A stretch of DNA of 64,000 bases. Origin: Membranipora membranacea (Eukaryota > Bryozoa > Gymnolaemata > Cheilostomatida > Membraniporidae). The DNA is taken from positions 20,770,001 to 20,834,000 of the forward strand of contig OU612072.1 in the NCBI GenBank assembly GCA_914767715.1, read 5' to 3'. This document shows positions 10,917 through 24,887 of the stretch, piece by piece. The position numbers were made by a program, and so were the translations under genes. The notes beneath the pieces were generated by a model that did no database searches, was not told the DNA's origin, and worked only from the letters and a program-made list of their open reading frames with translations. Numbering within the stretch: position 1 is the stretch's first letter; each line of letters starts with the position of its first letter.

Positions 10917-13732
10917 GTAAGTGAGCATCATAAATATACTTAAATACTAATACATGATTGTAGTTGGTACAAAGGTATAATACGATTCCTCAGTACAAAA
11001 TGTAAAAGTAGTCTGTACTATCTGTTTGCCGCTATGTGACTGAGTGGTTTCTAGCTGAGTCATGTATTTGTTTACCTTAGTTCTCCAACTGCATGTGAAA
11101 TGAGAGTTGCTTTCACTTTGTATGTGGCTGGGCAACTCCAAAGTATTATGTGATGGCCATCAGAATTTGGTCACTAGTCAAAATAGCGCTGCATAACAGT
11201 GCACCAATTTGCATAATTTAGTTTGATATCAATTTAACTAACGACTGAATTCAGGAATTGTCACCCTCTATAATCTCACCTAATTCCCAAACCAGAGGTA
11301 ACTATTTCATTATTTGCCATCCCCTTTGCTTCCATGCCCTCTATTAGGCAAGCTAGATGAAAATACATTGAACTACACGACTTGGTTTAATTCAAGAGTT
11401 GAGGAATCGTTGTATATCTAATTTCCTAATACTAGGATGCCTACGCCATTTGACTTGCCCTAACTCATGTGGGGTCTGTGAAGAGAAAAACACTGGAGAA
11501 GATATTTATTTTTATCTCCTTACTATTACTATCTTTCTCTAGCCGGGATAGGTGTAATAATTCTCAGATAGGCTGCATTGGGGTTCGTTGTAAAATTGTC
11601 CACTCACTCCCTGACAGTAGTATGTAGAATCTGACCAAACGGTTTGAATTTGATTCGTCATAAATGATACGCTATTTATGGTATAGCTAATTGAAAGACC
11701 CACTGTTTTCTATTTAATCCTAGGCTGTTCATTTTCCCGCAGAGGCAAATAACAACCCATTCCCATGCTTGCAAAGAGATACGATTGCTCGTGGTCACAG
11801 TGCAATCCCTAGTGAAATTCTCTCATCATCAGAGATAGCACACAATCAAGCAGTTGCCTTCTAGAATGATTGAAAGCACCCCTTTTTTCTTAGGGTCTTG
11901 ATTACACAATTTGTGTTTGGGTTTTATTTCAAGGGCAACGGAGTACTAGTTGGTTAGTCTGGTCTAAATGTCTTTAATAGGTATAATAAGGTCATCAATG
12001 AGACTCTTTGGAAAGACAAAGACAGAGCACAATTTTGGATCTCATCTTGTTTGGTTTACCAAAGACAAAAAAAACTAAATTTGAGGTTAGCATACAGGAA
12101 TACATACAAAGGCCTATAAATAATTATTTATTAAACAGGGTTAAGGTCATTCAACAATTTTGTGAGAGTGAGACTGCTACTGAGTGCGTGGAAGTGTTTA
12201 TAAATACAAAAATTATAATAAATTAGGGCAAGGGGTTTTTGCTCCTTGATATAGCCTAGGCCTACTAAGGAAGCAATCAATTCAATGACTGAATAAGTGG
12301 ATGAGTTAGATAGATGACGCTCCATTTCATGGGCCCATGTTAAAAGTGTTTACCATAATGAAGTTGTTATGAATACTTACATTGTCTACTGACACTCCCC
12401 TTCTCTAGTGGAAAACAGAAAAGGAGAGTTCATAAGTAGTGTAACAGAATGATGGTGGCAATCATGTACAGCCAAACCTACTAAATTTGATTACGCTTCT
12501 TACTACTATCTATCTATTATCATAGATAGTAGTAAGTAGCTACAGCTAAGGACTGAAGCAGGTTAACCTCCTTAGTTATAGAGATACTAACCTCTTTGGC
12601 TCCAAGAGTGTTGGCTACAATACTGGTGATTTGTGATATATTATATCGTATCCTAAATGCTTCTTTATTTCTTTGTTTGCTGCACTTTGAAAATTTGCAC
12701 ACTAAACATTTATAACAAGACCGGAAACAGTATATATGATGCATCCAGTTAACTCCCTGATATCACATGGCAATTTACTCCCTGATCCCACCGGAGAGAC
12801 TTAAATCCCTGTTCACATAAGAAGTTTGGGACAATATTTAGTCGGAAGGTTTGAAACAAAACTTGCTTTAATCATTTCCTAAAAGCCACACCTTTTGAAT
12901 GATAAAGGTGACTATATTGAACTAAGATGGGACTGGCACTATTCTCACAGAACATTTTCTGAAAACTTCATGTTGCATTCCGACAAGTAAAGAGGGTACA
13001 ACTCCCCATTATCTAAACCTATTGGCCCAAAAGCAAATAAGGTAACCTATGAGGTAGAATGAAATTGCTTTACAAATAGGGTAAACTGGACTGAAAGAAT
13101 TAACTCAATTTGTATACTTCAATTCCACCTCATGAGTAAAATTTTACGCAGTATGGGCATCTCCTATATATTTCGTTGTTTTAGTTCACACAAATGTTTG
13201 CCATGAAATTGAAACTATGTGAGAAGTAATCTTTTGTTGATGATTTTTCCAGGTAACTGAAGTATCTGATCTTTCTGGTGAATTTTCTAATAAAGTGACG
13301 ACTCGGTCCATTTTGATGACTGGTACTTTTATTTGCTCTAGTGTGTTTATGATTTATTTTATGTCCTTTAAATGGCTCATCGTGGGTACGTTCTCAGTCA
13401 TAACAGTTCTTAAACATTTCTTCTCTAAGAATAAAACGACAATAGTCAAAGAGATCAAAGGATAATAAACACCTAAATCCTCCTTCGAAAATTGAAACAT
13501 ATTGTATATATGGTGATCATAAAGGTCACATTGTTGCAATTGAGTTTGTTGTTGTGGCTGATTATTTTAGAATTTATAAGAATTATGCTACCCTGAGGTG
13601 GCAACAATTACTTTCTGCGCTCAAGCAATATGTTTAACTAAACTCCCAACAATAGGCATTCGCACATGCTGTTGCGCCATTTACTAGTAGTCATAATTAC
13701 TTCTGAAGAAATGAAGCAGGCAGTCAGCTAGG
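10917..13732. other. AT-rich non-coding DNA
   Basis: Short frames only; none has a recognisable domain. If the exon at 10839 is real, this may be intron. A near-perfect 18-bp palindrome at 12502-12537 (TACTACTATCTATC and its inverse) is the only local structure noted. Confidence 0.5.
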
Positions 13733-13772
13733 ATGCAGTTTCTAAAAGTTGTGCTAGTTTTGGGATTTACTG
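13733..13772 (+). CDS. Candidate first exon with signal-peptide start
   Basis: ATG at 13733 opens 13 codons reading MQFLKVVLVLGFT, a basic residue followed by a hydrophobic run like the start of a secretory signal peptide. A donor-like GTGAGG follows at 13773, leaving codon phase 1. The next 16 kb is transposon DNA, so a downstream exon would be far away. The tract is very short and could be chance. Confidence 0.35.
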
Positions 13773-14194
13773 GTGAGGTCAAATATAATTTAACTTGATT
13801 TGATATATTTGTAATGAAGCTGGAAAAGCGATCATGCCAAACTGCCATGTTTCTTGAGCAATATTGAATTATGTACTTCTTATAGGAGATTTCTTATATA
13901 CTTTAGATAAGTTATTTCAGTTAAATTACTAGATCAAATCGATATCATGTTATTTAGATTGACAGAACATCTCTTGTGCAAGATTCATATGATAAGTTAT
14001 TGCTCTACGAAACCTGAAGTCAAAGCGACCTCGGAAAATTTTGATTTTTTGAAGCATTCACCCTTCAAAATCGATGCGCGACTGTAAACTTGATCAGAAA
14101 TGTGTTCTGATTGAATCAGGAGGATAACTCCAACAATCCTCGCACAATATGTTCAATTTGCAGAGAGTGCTTGTCATAGACCAGGTGTAGTATT

Positions 14195-14220
14195 CACTGT
14201 GCAAAATCAGTTCCTATTCA
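14195..14220 (+). repeat. CACTA left terminal inverted repeat
   Basis: 26 bases identical to the reverse complement of 25226-25251, starting CACTG as in EnSpm elements. Confidence 0.95.
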
Positions 14221-16949
14221 ATGATTATACACTGGGCATAAGTTTGAATAATCATGTTTATACCATCATTATTCCACTTTATACAATGATTATGCCACAT
14301 TCCTTGGAAAATTATGTAACTATAATTATTCAATGTATGGTATAAGTAGACAACTTATTCAATGAATTGAATAATTAAGTCAATAATTTTGTGGAGTTGT
14401 CCCCTTTTTTCCCGTGTCACGATAACTCTGCTGATAATTTCATCTGTCCATGCAATAATAATGCCTACCCGCCTGCAATCCCCTCCTGTGCCTACGCATC
14501 GCTCTACTGCATAGTGAATAAGCGACACTATCATCACACATGGGTCCCAACCACGAGTTTTGGGTCTGTGATACGAAACTCTATTCACTTAACAGAGTTG
14601 AGATGCGTGTGAGTCAATCCAGGTATGTGGTGAGGTGAGTTGTATGTATGTATTGATAATTTATGCAACTTGCAAAAACATGAGCAAGAAGTCATCACCA
14701 CAGGGTGACACTAATTGTTTGAGTATAACATAGTAAAAATCACCTAAACTTAGCATAGGTAGTCGCTCAGTCTCGCTTTGGGGGAGGTGGGGGAGGGGGC
14801 ATATGAAGAACAAGAAATTGAATTTTACAGAGATTTATTACTCATGGTTTGCGGAGAGGTCTTAGAAAAGATAAAGATCATTATATCAGCGTAACACAGC
14901 AGAACTCAATACAAGTCACAGATTCGTAAAATTGATACCATAAACGCCAGTAGCATAAGCTTGTCAGGCTAAAAATTGATAATTGGAGCGCATGCTAGTA
15001 AAATGGGTATATTAGCTGTAACACGGTATGTCAACCAAGCAAAGTGACAAAAAGGTAACGACAAGACATCAGGTCTACGGCGAACAATCAATCATAGCTA
15101 TCTCATCTAGCGGAAGCTATATACAAGATAGGTGAGAATAAAATAAAACAAAAGTGTTTTTGTAATCGTCTATAGAAAATTAAAATTGTGATCAAACAGT
15201 CGTCGTCGGGCTTCGTCGTCGGGAGGGCGGGGGGGGGGGCAAAAGTCTGGGAGGTTCAGACTAAAAAGATAGCCGAAACTCACTGGATTGGATAGAATCA
15301 ATAATCATACATCTCCCTTTATTGACTCATTTTCATACACATAATATTGTGATCCTGCATTAACTGGTAATGATCAACAACGATAGGATCCAACTGCCAT
15401 GTTCCTTCTTTTAATTAATTGAGTTGATCGGGTCCACTGGAACGTTGGCAATGACTAGAGCGTAAATCAGTCTGACGATAGCAGGTTTGGATGAAGATAT
15501 GGCGTTACAGGTAGAAGAGGAGCATGTACTTGATCCTTTCGTTTGACATATTTATGCGTCCTCTGTGTCCAGAGCTTTTAAATCCCACTTTTATCTTTAT
15601 CTTAACCTGCAAAAAATCAGATTAAAATTAAGTTATGCTACAAATCCTCCTATAACTATTTGAGCCATGGAACTGCCTATTAGCTTGATCTCAGTGAGAA
15701 CGCTGGGCTATCAGTTATCATCCAGAACTTGTACAAGGTCAACTGAATTTATGAGTGGTTCAATTCAAAGCCTTGCATTACTTCATTACGGAGGCCTGGG
15801 GCAATTGGTTTTGAACGTCCAGGCAAATCTCAGACACTAGGCATGAAAGCAGTTCATAGACGCAAACCAAGAGATGGCCACTCAGTTTGATCTAGCATGA
15901 GCTTAAAATACCCATATAAACGTAGTGAATTGCACTGAATGCGCCTGAAATATTCCTGTCCAAATACATGTTTTGCAATGGAAACTAGTAAATCATCTTT
16001 AATTTCAGGTAGACTGAAATATTTCAGTGATGATATTCAGCTGTAATACTCACATGAGACTTGTAAATCTTGCTGACCGATGGCAACTCGATATGATGAT
16101 GCGCATCAGAAGCCATTAGACACCTCTGCCTATCACTTTTTAACAGCATATCACCTGTAAATAGTTAAACATAAGCTCTATTGATTCAGCAACATGCTGT
16201 GAATTTAAGATTAGCATTATCCATGGAACCTTTTCTAGGAAATGGCCAATCTGATAGCGAAAATAATTTCCACAAACAACATCACGCTAGGGCCACTAGC
16301 AACCAGGGACAAATGTTCTTTAACTTAGCCCATATCACAATCACAATAAACAGAACTCAAAGGCTAATTTACACTACCATGCGTACTTGTTTTGAATTTT
16401 TTTCTATTGTTAGGGCAATTTATATTGAACTCATGCAAATTCCATACATTATCCTATCAGAAATAATTTGCCGAATCAATCAATACTGAGCTAATCTTCC
16501 GTTCAGAGGGTCATGAGCAATATTTCTCTGTTACTTAGCCCCATACAGTTGCAGAGAAATTCCACAGCGAGAATGAACCCAAAAAAAACAAGATGGAGAG
16601 CCTTGAAAACCTCGTTAATTTGATCCACACAATCAATACTGTACAAGCCTGATATTGGTCTTGTGCATCAAATATTGACTAATTCCTAGTCATTCGAAGA
16701 GTTATGTTACAGCAACTTGGCAACTCATTGGTTACAGCGGGACAGAAATATTACTTCGTACTTACTTACTCCTTTTCTTGCAGGTATGCTGTATCTTTTT
16801 TAGGGCCAAAGTAAATCAAGTACCTCAAAGCCAAATTCAGAATGATCTCTCTCTTACAGCCTAACTGCCAAGATCTGAAACACAAATAAGTTGACATATT
16901 AAAATAAAATATATGTGTGTTTTTGGTTTCAACAACTTTTGCCAAACAG
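14221..16949. other. Left non-coding part of the CACTA element
   Basis: The subterminal motif cluster runs to about 14345. After that only short frames on either strand are seen, and a G-rich run at 15222-15239. No exon could be supported. Confidence 0.5.
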
Positions 16950-17145
16950 GGACAGTGCTATGGTGGATTTCAAGGTCTATACTGGTTCTGTATCAGTTCC
17001 GAGTAAAATTCTCGAATACATGTTGATTCACTGTCAGCCTAGACTAGAGGACTTTATATCGATTCAAATACGCAAACAAAAAAGACAAGCCACACTTGAT
17101 ATTTCCCCTGCTCATTGTCTGCCCAGAAAGAAGAAGTTACAATAA
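16950..17145 (+). CDS. Possible terminal exon inside the CACTA element
   Basis: A branch/acceptor-like tract ending CAAACAG at 16949 is followed by an open frame to a stop at 17143-17145. The product reads as ordinary protein and ends in a basic PRKKKLQ tail like a nuclear-localisation signal. No upstream exon was found and the sequence is not recognised. It could be a third gene of the transposon, an older 3' exon, or chance. Confidence 0.25.
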
Positions 17146-17669
17146 ATATACTGTGATCAAAGAAAACAAAAATTAATACATCCCTTACAAATGTGATTGT
17201 AATGATGTTCAAGACTTACACAAAGTTTTCGGTTCACACTGATCACGTCTTGAAGCTGTGCTAATGTAGTCTCTACCTCTTCTGTTGTGCTTTGTTACTA
17301 TAAACATGAGTTCTATCCTCTGTCTCCTTGTCATGAAGTCCACAGATGAATTTTGGTAAAAGAGGCTTAATTCTAGATGACTTCATCCTATGCGGAAGAT
17401 AAGGTTTCACTAAATGACCAATGTTGCGCTGATAGCCTGGTCCCCCTCTTTTATTGGCTAATCTGCTAACAATATTTCAATAATAGTAGTACCATTGATG
17501 GTACATCTAAAATATTTGAGCGAATCGCATTGAATATTTTTATGGGGTGCTGTCCAATCCTGGCAGGCTTTTCAAATGGAGAGGGAAATTTGACTTATCA
17601 ATTTTCAATAAATCAGAGAAAATCTGCAAGATCGTTCACTTTCTAACACAACTTCTGCAAACAGACATC

Positions 17670-18753
17670 ATGAGTGGAGACCGAATAGATATTGCTGATG
17701 CTTCAATGATCGCTGACTTTTTGAGTTCATCAGGAAATGAGGAAATTTTTTCAACGAGCAATGTTGAAACGTCACACCTATCCAATCCACAAGCAGCATC
17801 TTCATCTTTTGAAGGTAGGCAAGATATCATTTAGGATTTATTTTAATATTTCATCATAGATTCTCTCTACTGATAGCTGGTAAATAGGCCATACAACAAT
17901 TTTTGTATACATTTAGCTATAACTATACACCTGGAAACAAAACTGACATCTCATCTCTTTTGCATCTATTCTGAAGATAATTAACTAGAAATCAATTTAA
18001 ATATGTTACATCCTGACTGGCTGCTGTTAACCAAATAAATACCAATTAAATTTTTATTGAATTTCATCATTGGCTTACTTTGAGCTATCTCCTTCAAATT
18101 ATACCACTTAAATTGCAGCAAGTAATGGCCAGTTTTAATTTTCAGAGGTTGTCCACGATTCACGGAGCAGTGAGACTCAGGCCAACACACAAGAGTTTGT
18201 TATGATCATTAAAACGCTCACCGACGAGCTAAGTTTCAAAACACAAAAGATTAAGGACCTAGAGGATGAACTAAAAAAGGCTATGGTAACGATAGAAGAT
18301 TTTAAATCACGACAAACTAAGAGTCAACTGTCAACTCAAAACATCAGCGGCCAACTGTCAAAAATTGTAAAGCTACTTTACAATTCACTCGATAGAAGTG
18401 AGAAGTTCGTCATAACAGAAGGATTTACAAGTGCTGCCAATCAAGGCATAAAGAAAAATTTGATGAAAACAATTAAGGAGGCAAACCCGTCCTTCAGTGA
18501 CAGAGAATTGAACAATGCCCTCCACTCTAGATACACAAATGAGAAGAGAAAGGAGGGCAAAAAAGAAAATGCATCATTTATAAATTATAATCGACGCGTT
18601 GCACTACGTCACAGTGTTTTTGAAGCACGGCGTAAAGCAAGCCGTGATCACAACCTACACAGAGACATTATGGATAACATGACCTCAACCGGAATTTCTG
18701 ACTATGAATCTGACAACGAGGGTGGCTTAATCCCGGTAGACTCCCTGAGATAA
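17670..18753 (+). CDS. Second CACTA gene, coiled-coil basic protein (TnpA-like position)
   Basis: Two exons, 17670-17814 and 18146-18753, join in frame across a 331-bp GT-AG intron (GAAG|GTAGGC ... TTTTCAG|AGGTT) to give 250 residues. The ATG at 17670 is the first good methionine; the frame is open farther upstream but without an ATG. Residues 1-60 are acidic and Ser-rich. About 66-110 form a heptad-like coiled coil (DELKKAMVTIEDFK). The C-terminal half is basic and helix-rich (RYTNEKRKEGKKE, RHSVFEARRKASRD) and ends in an acidic tail. It lies inside the element and converges on the transposase. Plant EnSpm elements also encode a second DNA-binding protein, TnpA. I see no sequence similarity to TnpA, so that role is inferred from position only. 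Confidence 0.7.
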
Positions 18754-20616
18754 GTCAAGCGATGATAGACCTCGATATCCATATCAAATATCGTAAACCC
18801 AGACGGAGACTAACTGAGCATGTAACTAATAATTAAAATGAGGCGTCAAATCTAACACATCAATATTGATTGATCAGAGAAGCAAGATATCTTTGCGCAT
18901 CATGATGGTGATAATATTTTATTTTAAACAAAAAATAGTTATTAAGTACCCAAAATTCTTGTGTGTATGTATATATATAAAGATTTATAGGGTCTATCTC
19001 CTTTGTTATAATTTGTAATTGCGCCATCGTAATGCTTTGTGATGAATAGTCTTGTTTTATTTCCTCATGATTAGGACGAGCACCATCGTGGAACATTCTG
19101 TCACTTCTTTTAGTGCCCTTATTCATATTTCTATGTCAGATGTTTTATAACTCAATATTTTTTTAATCTAAGTCCCCAAAATATTTTTTCAGATACATTA
19201 TAAATCATTCACAATAAAACTTGCATACGAGCAACTCAAAGTCTGGCAATTAGAGTTGCAAGCATGTATAACTTTGCTGATTGCAAAAATATATGTGGAT
19301 ACAATGATCAAAATAATTTGCTTCCTGGAAAAACTGCCAAGCTATAGTTTGATTACTTAAAAAACATCCAATGATATTCTACGCAATATTATTGCTATTA
19401 GCGCTTCACTCCAGTATAACCCACTGCTGATTTTAGGAGGAACATAAATACTTACATACATACATACATATATACATTCATACATAAATACATATGATTG
19501 TCTAGACCATCATAATATCCAGAGTCTAGCCATGAAATGAAACAGAGACTGAGAAATTAGCCGCTGCGAAAAGTTCTATTTATACTTGGAGAGAATATGC
19601 TGAGTATTTACCCACATCTAGGCAGAATCAAACAGGACTGTGGATTAACATTTTGTTATTGATTTTGCTACTTGAATGCTTCCGTTCAAGCGGATGAGAA
19701 CTGTAAATGGAAATAAACTCAAGCCAAAAGGGAGAAGTAAAGTTCTAACATCAATGCTTAGAATATTCAGACTGTGTTTGTTGACCACAATATTACACAT
19801 CAGGTCAAGGTGTCAGGCACATCACAGAAAGTTTTGAGCCATAGCCAATGGCTGATATTTTAGTAAATTTGCTCTGGCTTTGATGCAGTGTATGCTTTTT
19901 TTCTGGAGCAGAGCCAATATGTTCTAGTTTTCCTGCTCAAAGACAAACAGCGCAAATATTTGTTCATTCCGTGAGGCAGACTGTTTCTATTGCTTCCGCT
20001 GAGCCAAAGATACTAAACACACTGTGCAGTGCAGTTACACTCTTTGATGAAGATGCTTTCTAATCAGCCTAAGGCCTTTGACAGTAAATTGAATGAAAAT
20101 ATACTAGTGCGCCAGCTCAGGCAGGTTTCACTTCTCACAAATTAATATTGAATTAGTTCTAGAGGGCATGATACCACAAAGTAAACAAATGTATTTGTGA
20201 AAGGAAATTGATTATGTAATTTAAATTGACAAGTCATGAAGCTCATTCTGTTTTCGCAGTTTGAAAGATGATCTTCTGCGATCAGATGCCTTTGTCATTA
20301 CATATTTATGATAGACATGGGGTTCAATTAGATTTCATGGTATAGATTTCACTCATGATGAATCATGATGAAGGCATTTATTTGATCTTAGCTCTATAAG
20401 CAAATATTATAAATACTTGTTATTAGGGATTCAGAGATTTCAAACTAAGTATAAACACTCAGTGAAAGCTATTTTACTGGCAGTGATAAAAATGATATTC
20501 AAGATTTATGAAATTCATATCACAAAATATTATGATGAATGTATTGGTATGATCAAGTCATACAAAAGTATTTAAGGCATTTAACCAGTAAAAATGTAAA
20601 AGTATGATTAGAAAAT
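18754..20616. other. Region between the two convergent CACTA genes
   Basis: AT-rich. Holds a TACA/TACATA simple tract at 19450-19495 and otherwise short frames only. It would contain the 3' ends and poly(A) signals of both transposon genes. Confidence 0.6.
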
Positions 20617-23600
20617 TCATAGCCCCCATTGCCCAGCTAGAGGGATCACCAAGAAAACCTCTATATTCTGGTAGTTTATCTTCCTCAGTGCACATTTAGA
20701 AATTACACGCTGAATAGGTACATAGCTATGTTTACCTTCAAAGAAATAAGTCTTGTGGTATATCTGTGTATGGCTACCCATCACATAGGGAGTATCGTGC
20801 ATATTGAACCAGTCAACCTTCAACCATATGACTGATCCAGTTGTACCGTCTGCCATTGAATGGTTTGTGACAATAATCTCACGCACTGCGCCAGCCCTTG
20901 CTAGTTTTTCTTTTGGGTCAATAATACCAGAATAATCTGCCTTCAGCCAGCGTGCACGAATTATGTTGCAGTTTACTCTGGTTTCCTGATCAGGCTGAAA
21001 CTGCTCACCCATGTATACAACAGAGCGGACAGTGTCAAATTTCCTGTGTAAGTTTGGCAGATTGTAGGGAATTGGAAATATTGTCTGATACATTGACAAA
21101 AAGAAATTTAGCTTATCCAGGTTAAAAAACTGGCTTGAACTGAACCCTAAGTATATCTGGGTTAGTGATACCTGATCAAGTGAGAACTGACTGCCACAAA
21201 AACTGTCACTTAATGCAATGCAAGCATGCGCAGTGATATCATTTCCGACTGTTGATATGGTGCCTCGCACTTCATTATTGGCAAGCGAATCCATTATGTC
21301 TTGAGTGGTTATTGGAGGCCACAGAATGCTGCACAACTCTCTGTTTGCAAGAAATCTCCTCATCATTTGTGTTGATATGTCGTGAGAATTCACTGCAAAA
21401 TCCCCGAGCATTCCGTTGTACCTAAAGTATAGTATAATAAAATGTTAACAAAATTAAACCTTTTCACTCATGTTATCAGGAATTTCACGCTGGTTGATTG
21501 CACCATTTCAAGCACTCTACTCAGTTATCACTTTGATAATTGTCTTTCTCATTGCTCTTAAATTATGAACTTTCTAGTCTGAAACTTTGGCGTATTTATA
21601 TATATGGGAATCTTGATACATTTTTAGGCTACTACTTTGATTGATTAATTACAGGGGATTACCTCTCAAAGCTGTAGCACCAAAATGAATAGACTGGGCC
21701 GTACTCCTCCATTACTTTTGCGAGATGGCAGGCCATATGGAAGTTTGGTTTAATGAACTCCTTTCCACAGAGATTTTCAACTTCGGTGCAGAATGTGACG
21801 AGTAGTTGATCTGCCATCCTGAGGTCAGTCTTGCAAACCACCTTCTTTGTGAGCATACGGACAGCATTCACAAACATCATCCATACTTGGTAGTGGCGGT
21901 TGCCAATCAGTGGTTTCAAAACAGTGGAGCTGTAAATTAAAGTCCAATTCTTCCATTGGTCTGCAGTAAAACTCGCAAAGCCACTAGCGATTTTCCGTGG
22001 TATTCTGCCGACCGTCTGAGGAACGCGTATTTCATCCATCATTCGCTGTATTTCTTGTACACTATTCTTATCAATGATCTCTGATTTCAAATAATATTTG
22101 GTCATTGTCTTGGCAATCCCCAGATATAGGCAGTGCATAGGGTCAATCAGGTGATTTGTTATCGGGCAGAAGTATTCAAGATTGTACAGCTCAGTCCAGC
22201 GAGCACCAGTTGACTCGAGATTTTGGCGATCGGCAACTGTTTTGGCTGATTTTGTGGCTTTAGCTGCTCGCTTATGATCAGCACCATTACGCGGAATCCA
22301 ATGATTTCTATCGAATCCAGAATAGTCGGGTTTTTGACCACCACTTGCTGTTGGAATACGCGGAAACTGTTTGAGGCACTTACTGCAACCTAAGACAAGA
22401 AAGAAAACTATCTTTTTTAGGGGAAAATGAAGCTTGGTTATAAATATACAAACATGTTTCAAATTTTAATGAAGCAATGTTACAAGACATACGTGACATC
22501 CCAATTATTGATGGGATTAACTTACAACAATAAACTATACAAATTTTGTTCTAACATAAACCCAATTATTGTAGCCCCCCCCCCCCCATGAGGTTAACTT
22601 CACTAACTTTACATCTGCTAAAGAATGTCACTCAGTGCAATGATTAATATCAAAGCTTTGATTTCTTCTGCTTTTATTTTGGGGAGATGAAAGATCAGAT
22701 ATTTTTGAGACACTCTAATCCAGCGCTGCCCAAACTTTTTCTCATGGGCCAAATGTAATTTGGGTTGGTTATTATTGATAGCGCTAGAAGAAAAATTTTT
22801 CCTAAGGGCTAGTTTGATGTGTTGGAAGTTCTAATATTTGCACACAGACTAATAATCACAAGTTCATGTTCTGAATAAGGAAATACGACACTGCTGCTAA
22901 TTATCATTCATTTGGAATAATAGCAATTTAGAAAATAAGAGGGAGAGCTTGTAAAATTTTGGAGGATCACTCCATTCAGGGGCAAAACTGTATTTGAACA
23001 GTGGAACCAATATTTGGTGTTCTCTACTTGCAGACTGATGTACTCTAGTTCTGTTCTCTAGTCAGAAGTAAGCAATTCCAGTTTTGTCAGAATAAAGACC
23101 ATATTGTATTTTTGGCTGTAGCACAGTGCAATGACTTATCAGAAATACATTCACGCCATGCATGAATCAATCAAGAGGCACTAGCACCAAGCGAGGGCAA
23201 AGGGGGTCACTTAAAATTTAGTAATGGGCCACATTTAACCAACGGGACCTGGTTTGGGCATCCCTGCTCTTCGCCTATCAGGTTATACGTTAAACCTCTC
23301 ACAACGAGACTTTGAGTTTTACAAATACTATTTATAAAATCTCACCGTGGTTTGCCATGAAGGAAAGAAATCCACCAAGTTTTCTTGTAGCTGGCAAGTC
23401 TGAGGAACAGCAAAGCAAACGAAATCGATAAATACTGTGTCTTGTTTCAGTGCTGTCTACCATTAGTATGCCGCGATCTAGGTTGCTGAGGTCTGTGACA
23501 ATTGAAGACAAATAGGAGTTAATGGTCAGGTGTGGTTCAGATGGTCCTGGAAGTATCCCTATCAACATAATATTTTCCTCTTTAAAGCGTTCTGAACGAG

Positions 23601-24887
23601 GGAGATTCAGGATAACCATATATATTGCTCCTATGGAGTGCTGGGTGTGTTTATAAGGCTGGAACCAGTCTATATTTACCATCCCGTACAGGTTGCTTCG
23701 TGAGGATAAGTAGCCTGTTACCTCTGACTACCACACTGAACCATCATAAATGTCAGCCATGTAGTTCTCTCTGACCTCTCTATCCCGCCATGCGTTGCAT
23801 TTTTCTAAGAAATTGTTTTGTAAGACAAATTCTTGAAGGTATTTTGAGACAGGGCGATAACAATAGGTGCCTTTCACTTTGAAAGGTTTATTTATGCGGC
23901 CAGTGTGAAGTTTGACTTTACATTGTTGTCTTCTTTGAAGATGGGGATGCTGCGGCCAGCGTATAAATGAGCAGAGTTCCACCCTTCCACTGGTAACATC
24001 TATTTTCCTGTACAATGAGTGACACTCTAGACATGTTGCATACTCTTGGAAGTCATTGCGACTTAATGAAAGTTTTGTGCATAGTGTTTCATGGCTGCGT
24101 GGTATCAGTCTCACAAAGTCTCGAAGAATCTCTAAGGCCAGAACTTCTGCCATGAGACTGAGAAACACAAGAAGAAACTTGACGATAGCCATCAATGTTC
24201 TATCTGACATGTTGCATTTACTCTGGAGGCTTAGAAAACCTGCTATAAATATTCTCTGCAGCATCACCAGCAGTTCAGGTGGAGTGTGTCGTCTATAAAT
24301 AAAAAAACATTGGTCAGGTTGGCATTGCAGAATGCTACTGGCCACTTGGCACCAATACTGCTGAACACATATAATACTGGGGATCCTTATAGCTTGTATG
24401 AGCTATACAAGCTTACCCAAAATATATCAACACCTTCCTTTACTTTTTCCCTGAATTTGATATAAATATTACAGAAGCAGGCTTGTAAAACAGGTTTGTA
24501 GTAGCAACCCACATCTATCAACTTAAGTCATCACATCAGCTAGGGGGATGGGCATTATGGGATAGTGATGACCTTGTCTTTGGACCAGTGCTGTTTAGTT
24601 GGGAGAGTAATGATCAGTGTGTCTTTTCTCCACCAAATGACAAATCTCTCACTCGCTTTCAATAATTTCAGTCGGGCATTATATGTTACTTTATATAACA
24701 TATTACACATATTTACTAACCTCTGGTTATTCTCCTCAGCATTTAGATCCTCTTATCTAGGCCTCTTTGGGCGGCAGTTTCTTTTTCTTTGATGCCTGTA
24801 ATATGTTGTCTTACACAGCATCCCGCCACAGCCATTAAGTACCGGGCATCTTCGCAAATTTTCGTGCTCGAAATTGTTCTCTGCCAT
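20617..24887 (-). pseudogene. CACTA transposase (tnp2 / Transposase_21 family), two nonsense codons
   Basis: Four exons on the minus strand (24887-24721, 24292-23346, 22389-21663, 21421-20617) join with matching phases. They total 2646 nt, exactly 882 codons including the stop. Exon 1 starts ATG and has a Cys/His cluster (RRCPVLNGCGGMLCK...YYRH). Exon 2 carries the tnp2-typical NIDWFQPYKHTQHS and DLPATRKLGGFLS. The exon 2/3 junction rebuilds NHGCSKC. Exon 3 has LIDPMHCLYLGIAKT. The 3/4 junction rebuilds SFERYNGMLG before STQMMRRFL. Introns are 428, 956 and 241 bp, all GT-AG. Breaks: in-frame TAA at 24753-24755 (codon 45) and TAG at 23728-23730 (codon 244). Otherwise the frame is intact, so inactivation looks recent. 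A 546-bp hAT-like MITE sits in intron 2. Confidence 0.9.
22721..23266. mobile_element. hAT-like MITE in transposase intron 2
   Basis: Begins CAGCGCTGCCCAAAC; the reverse complement of its right end reads CAGGGATGCCCAAAC. Subterminal GGGCCA motifs near both ends add support, and CAGNG termini are typical of hAT elements. Flanking 8-mers CTCTAATC and CTCTTCGC agree at only 5 of 8 positions, so the target duplication is decayed. No coding capacity. Confidence 0.7.
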
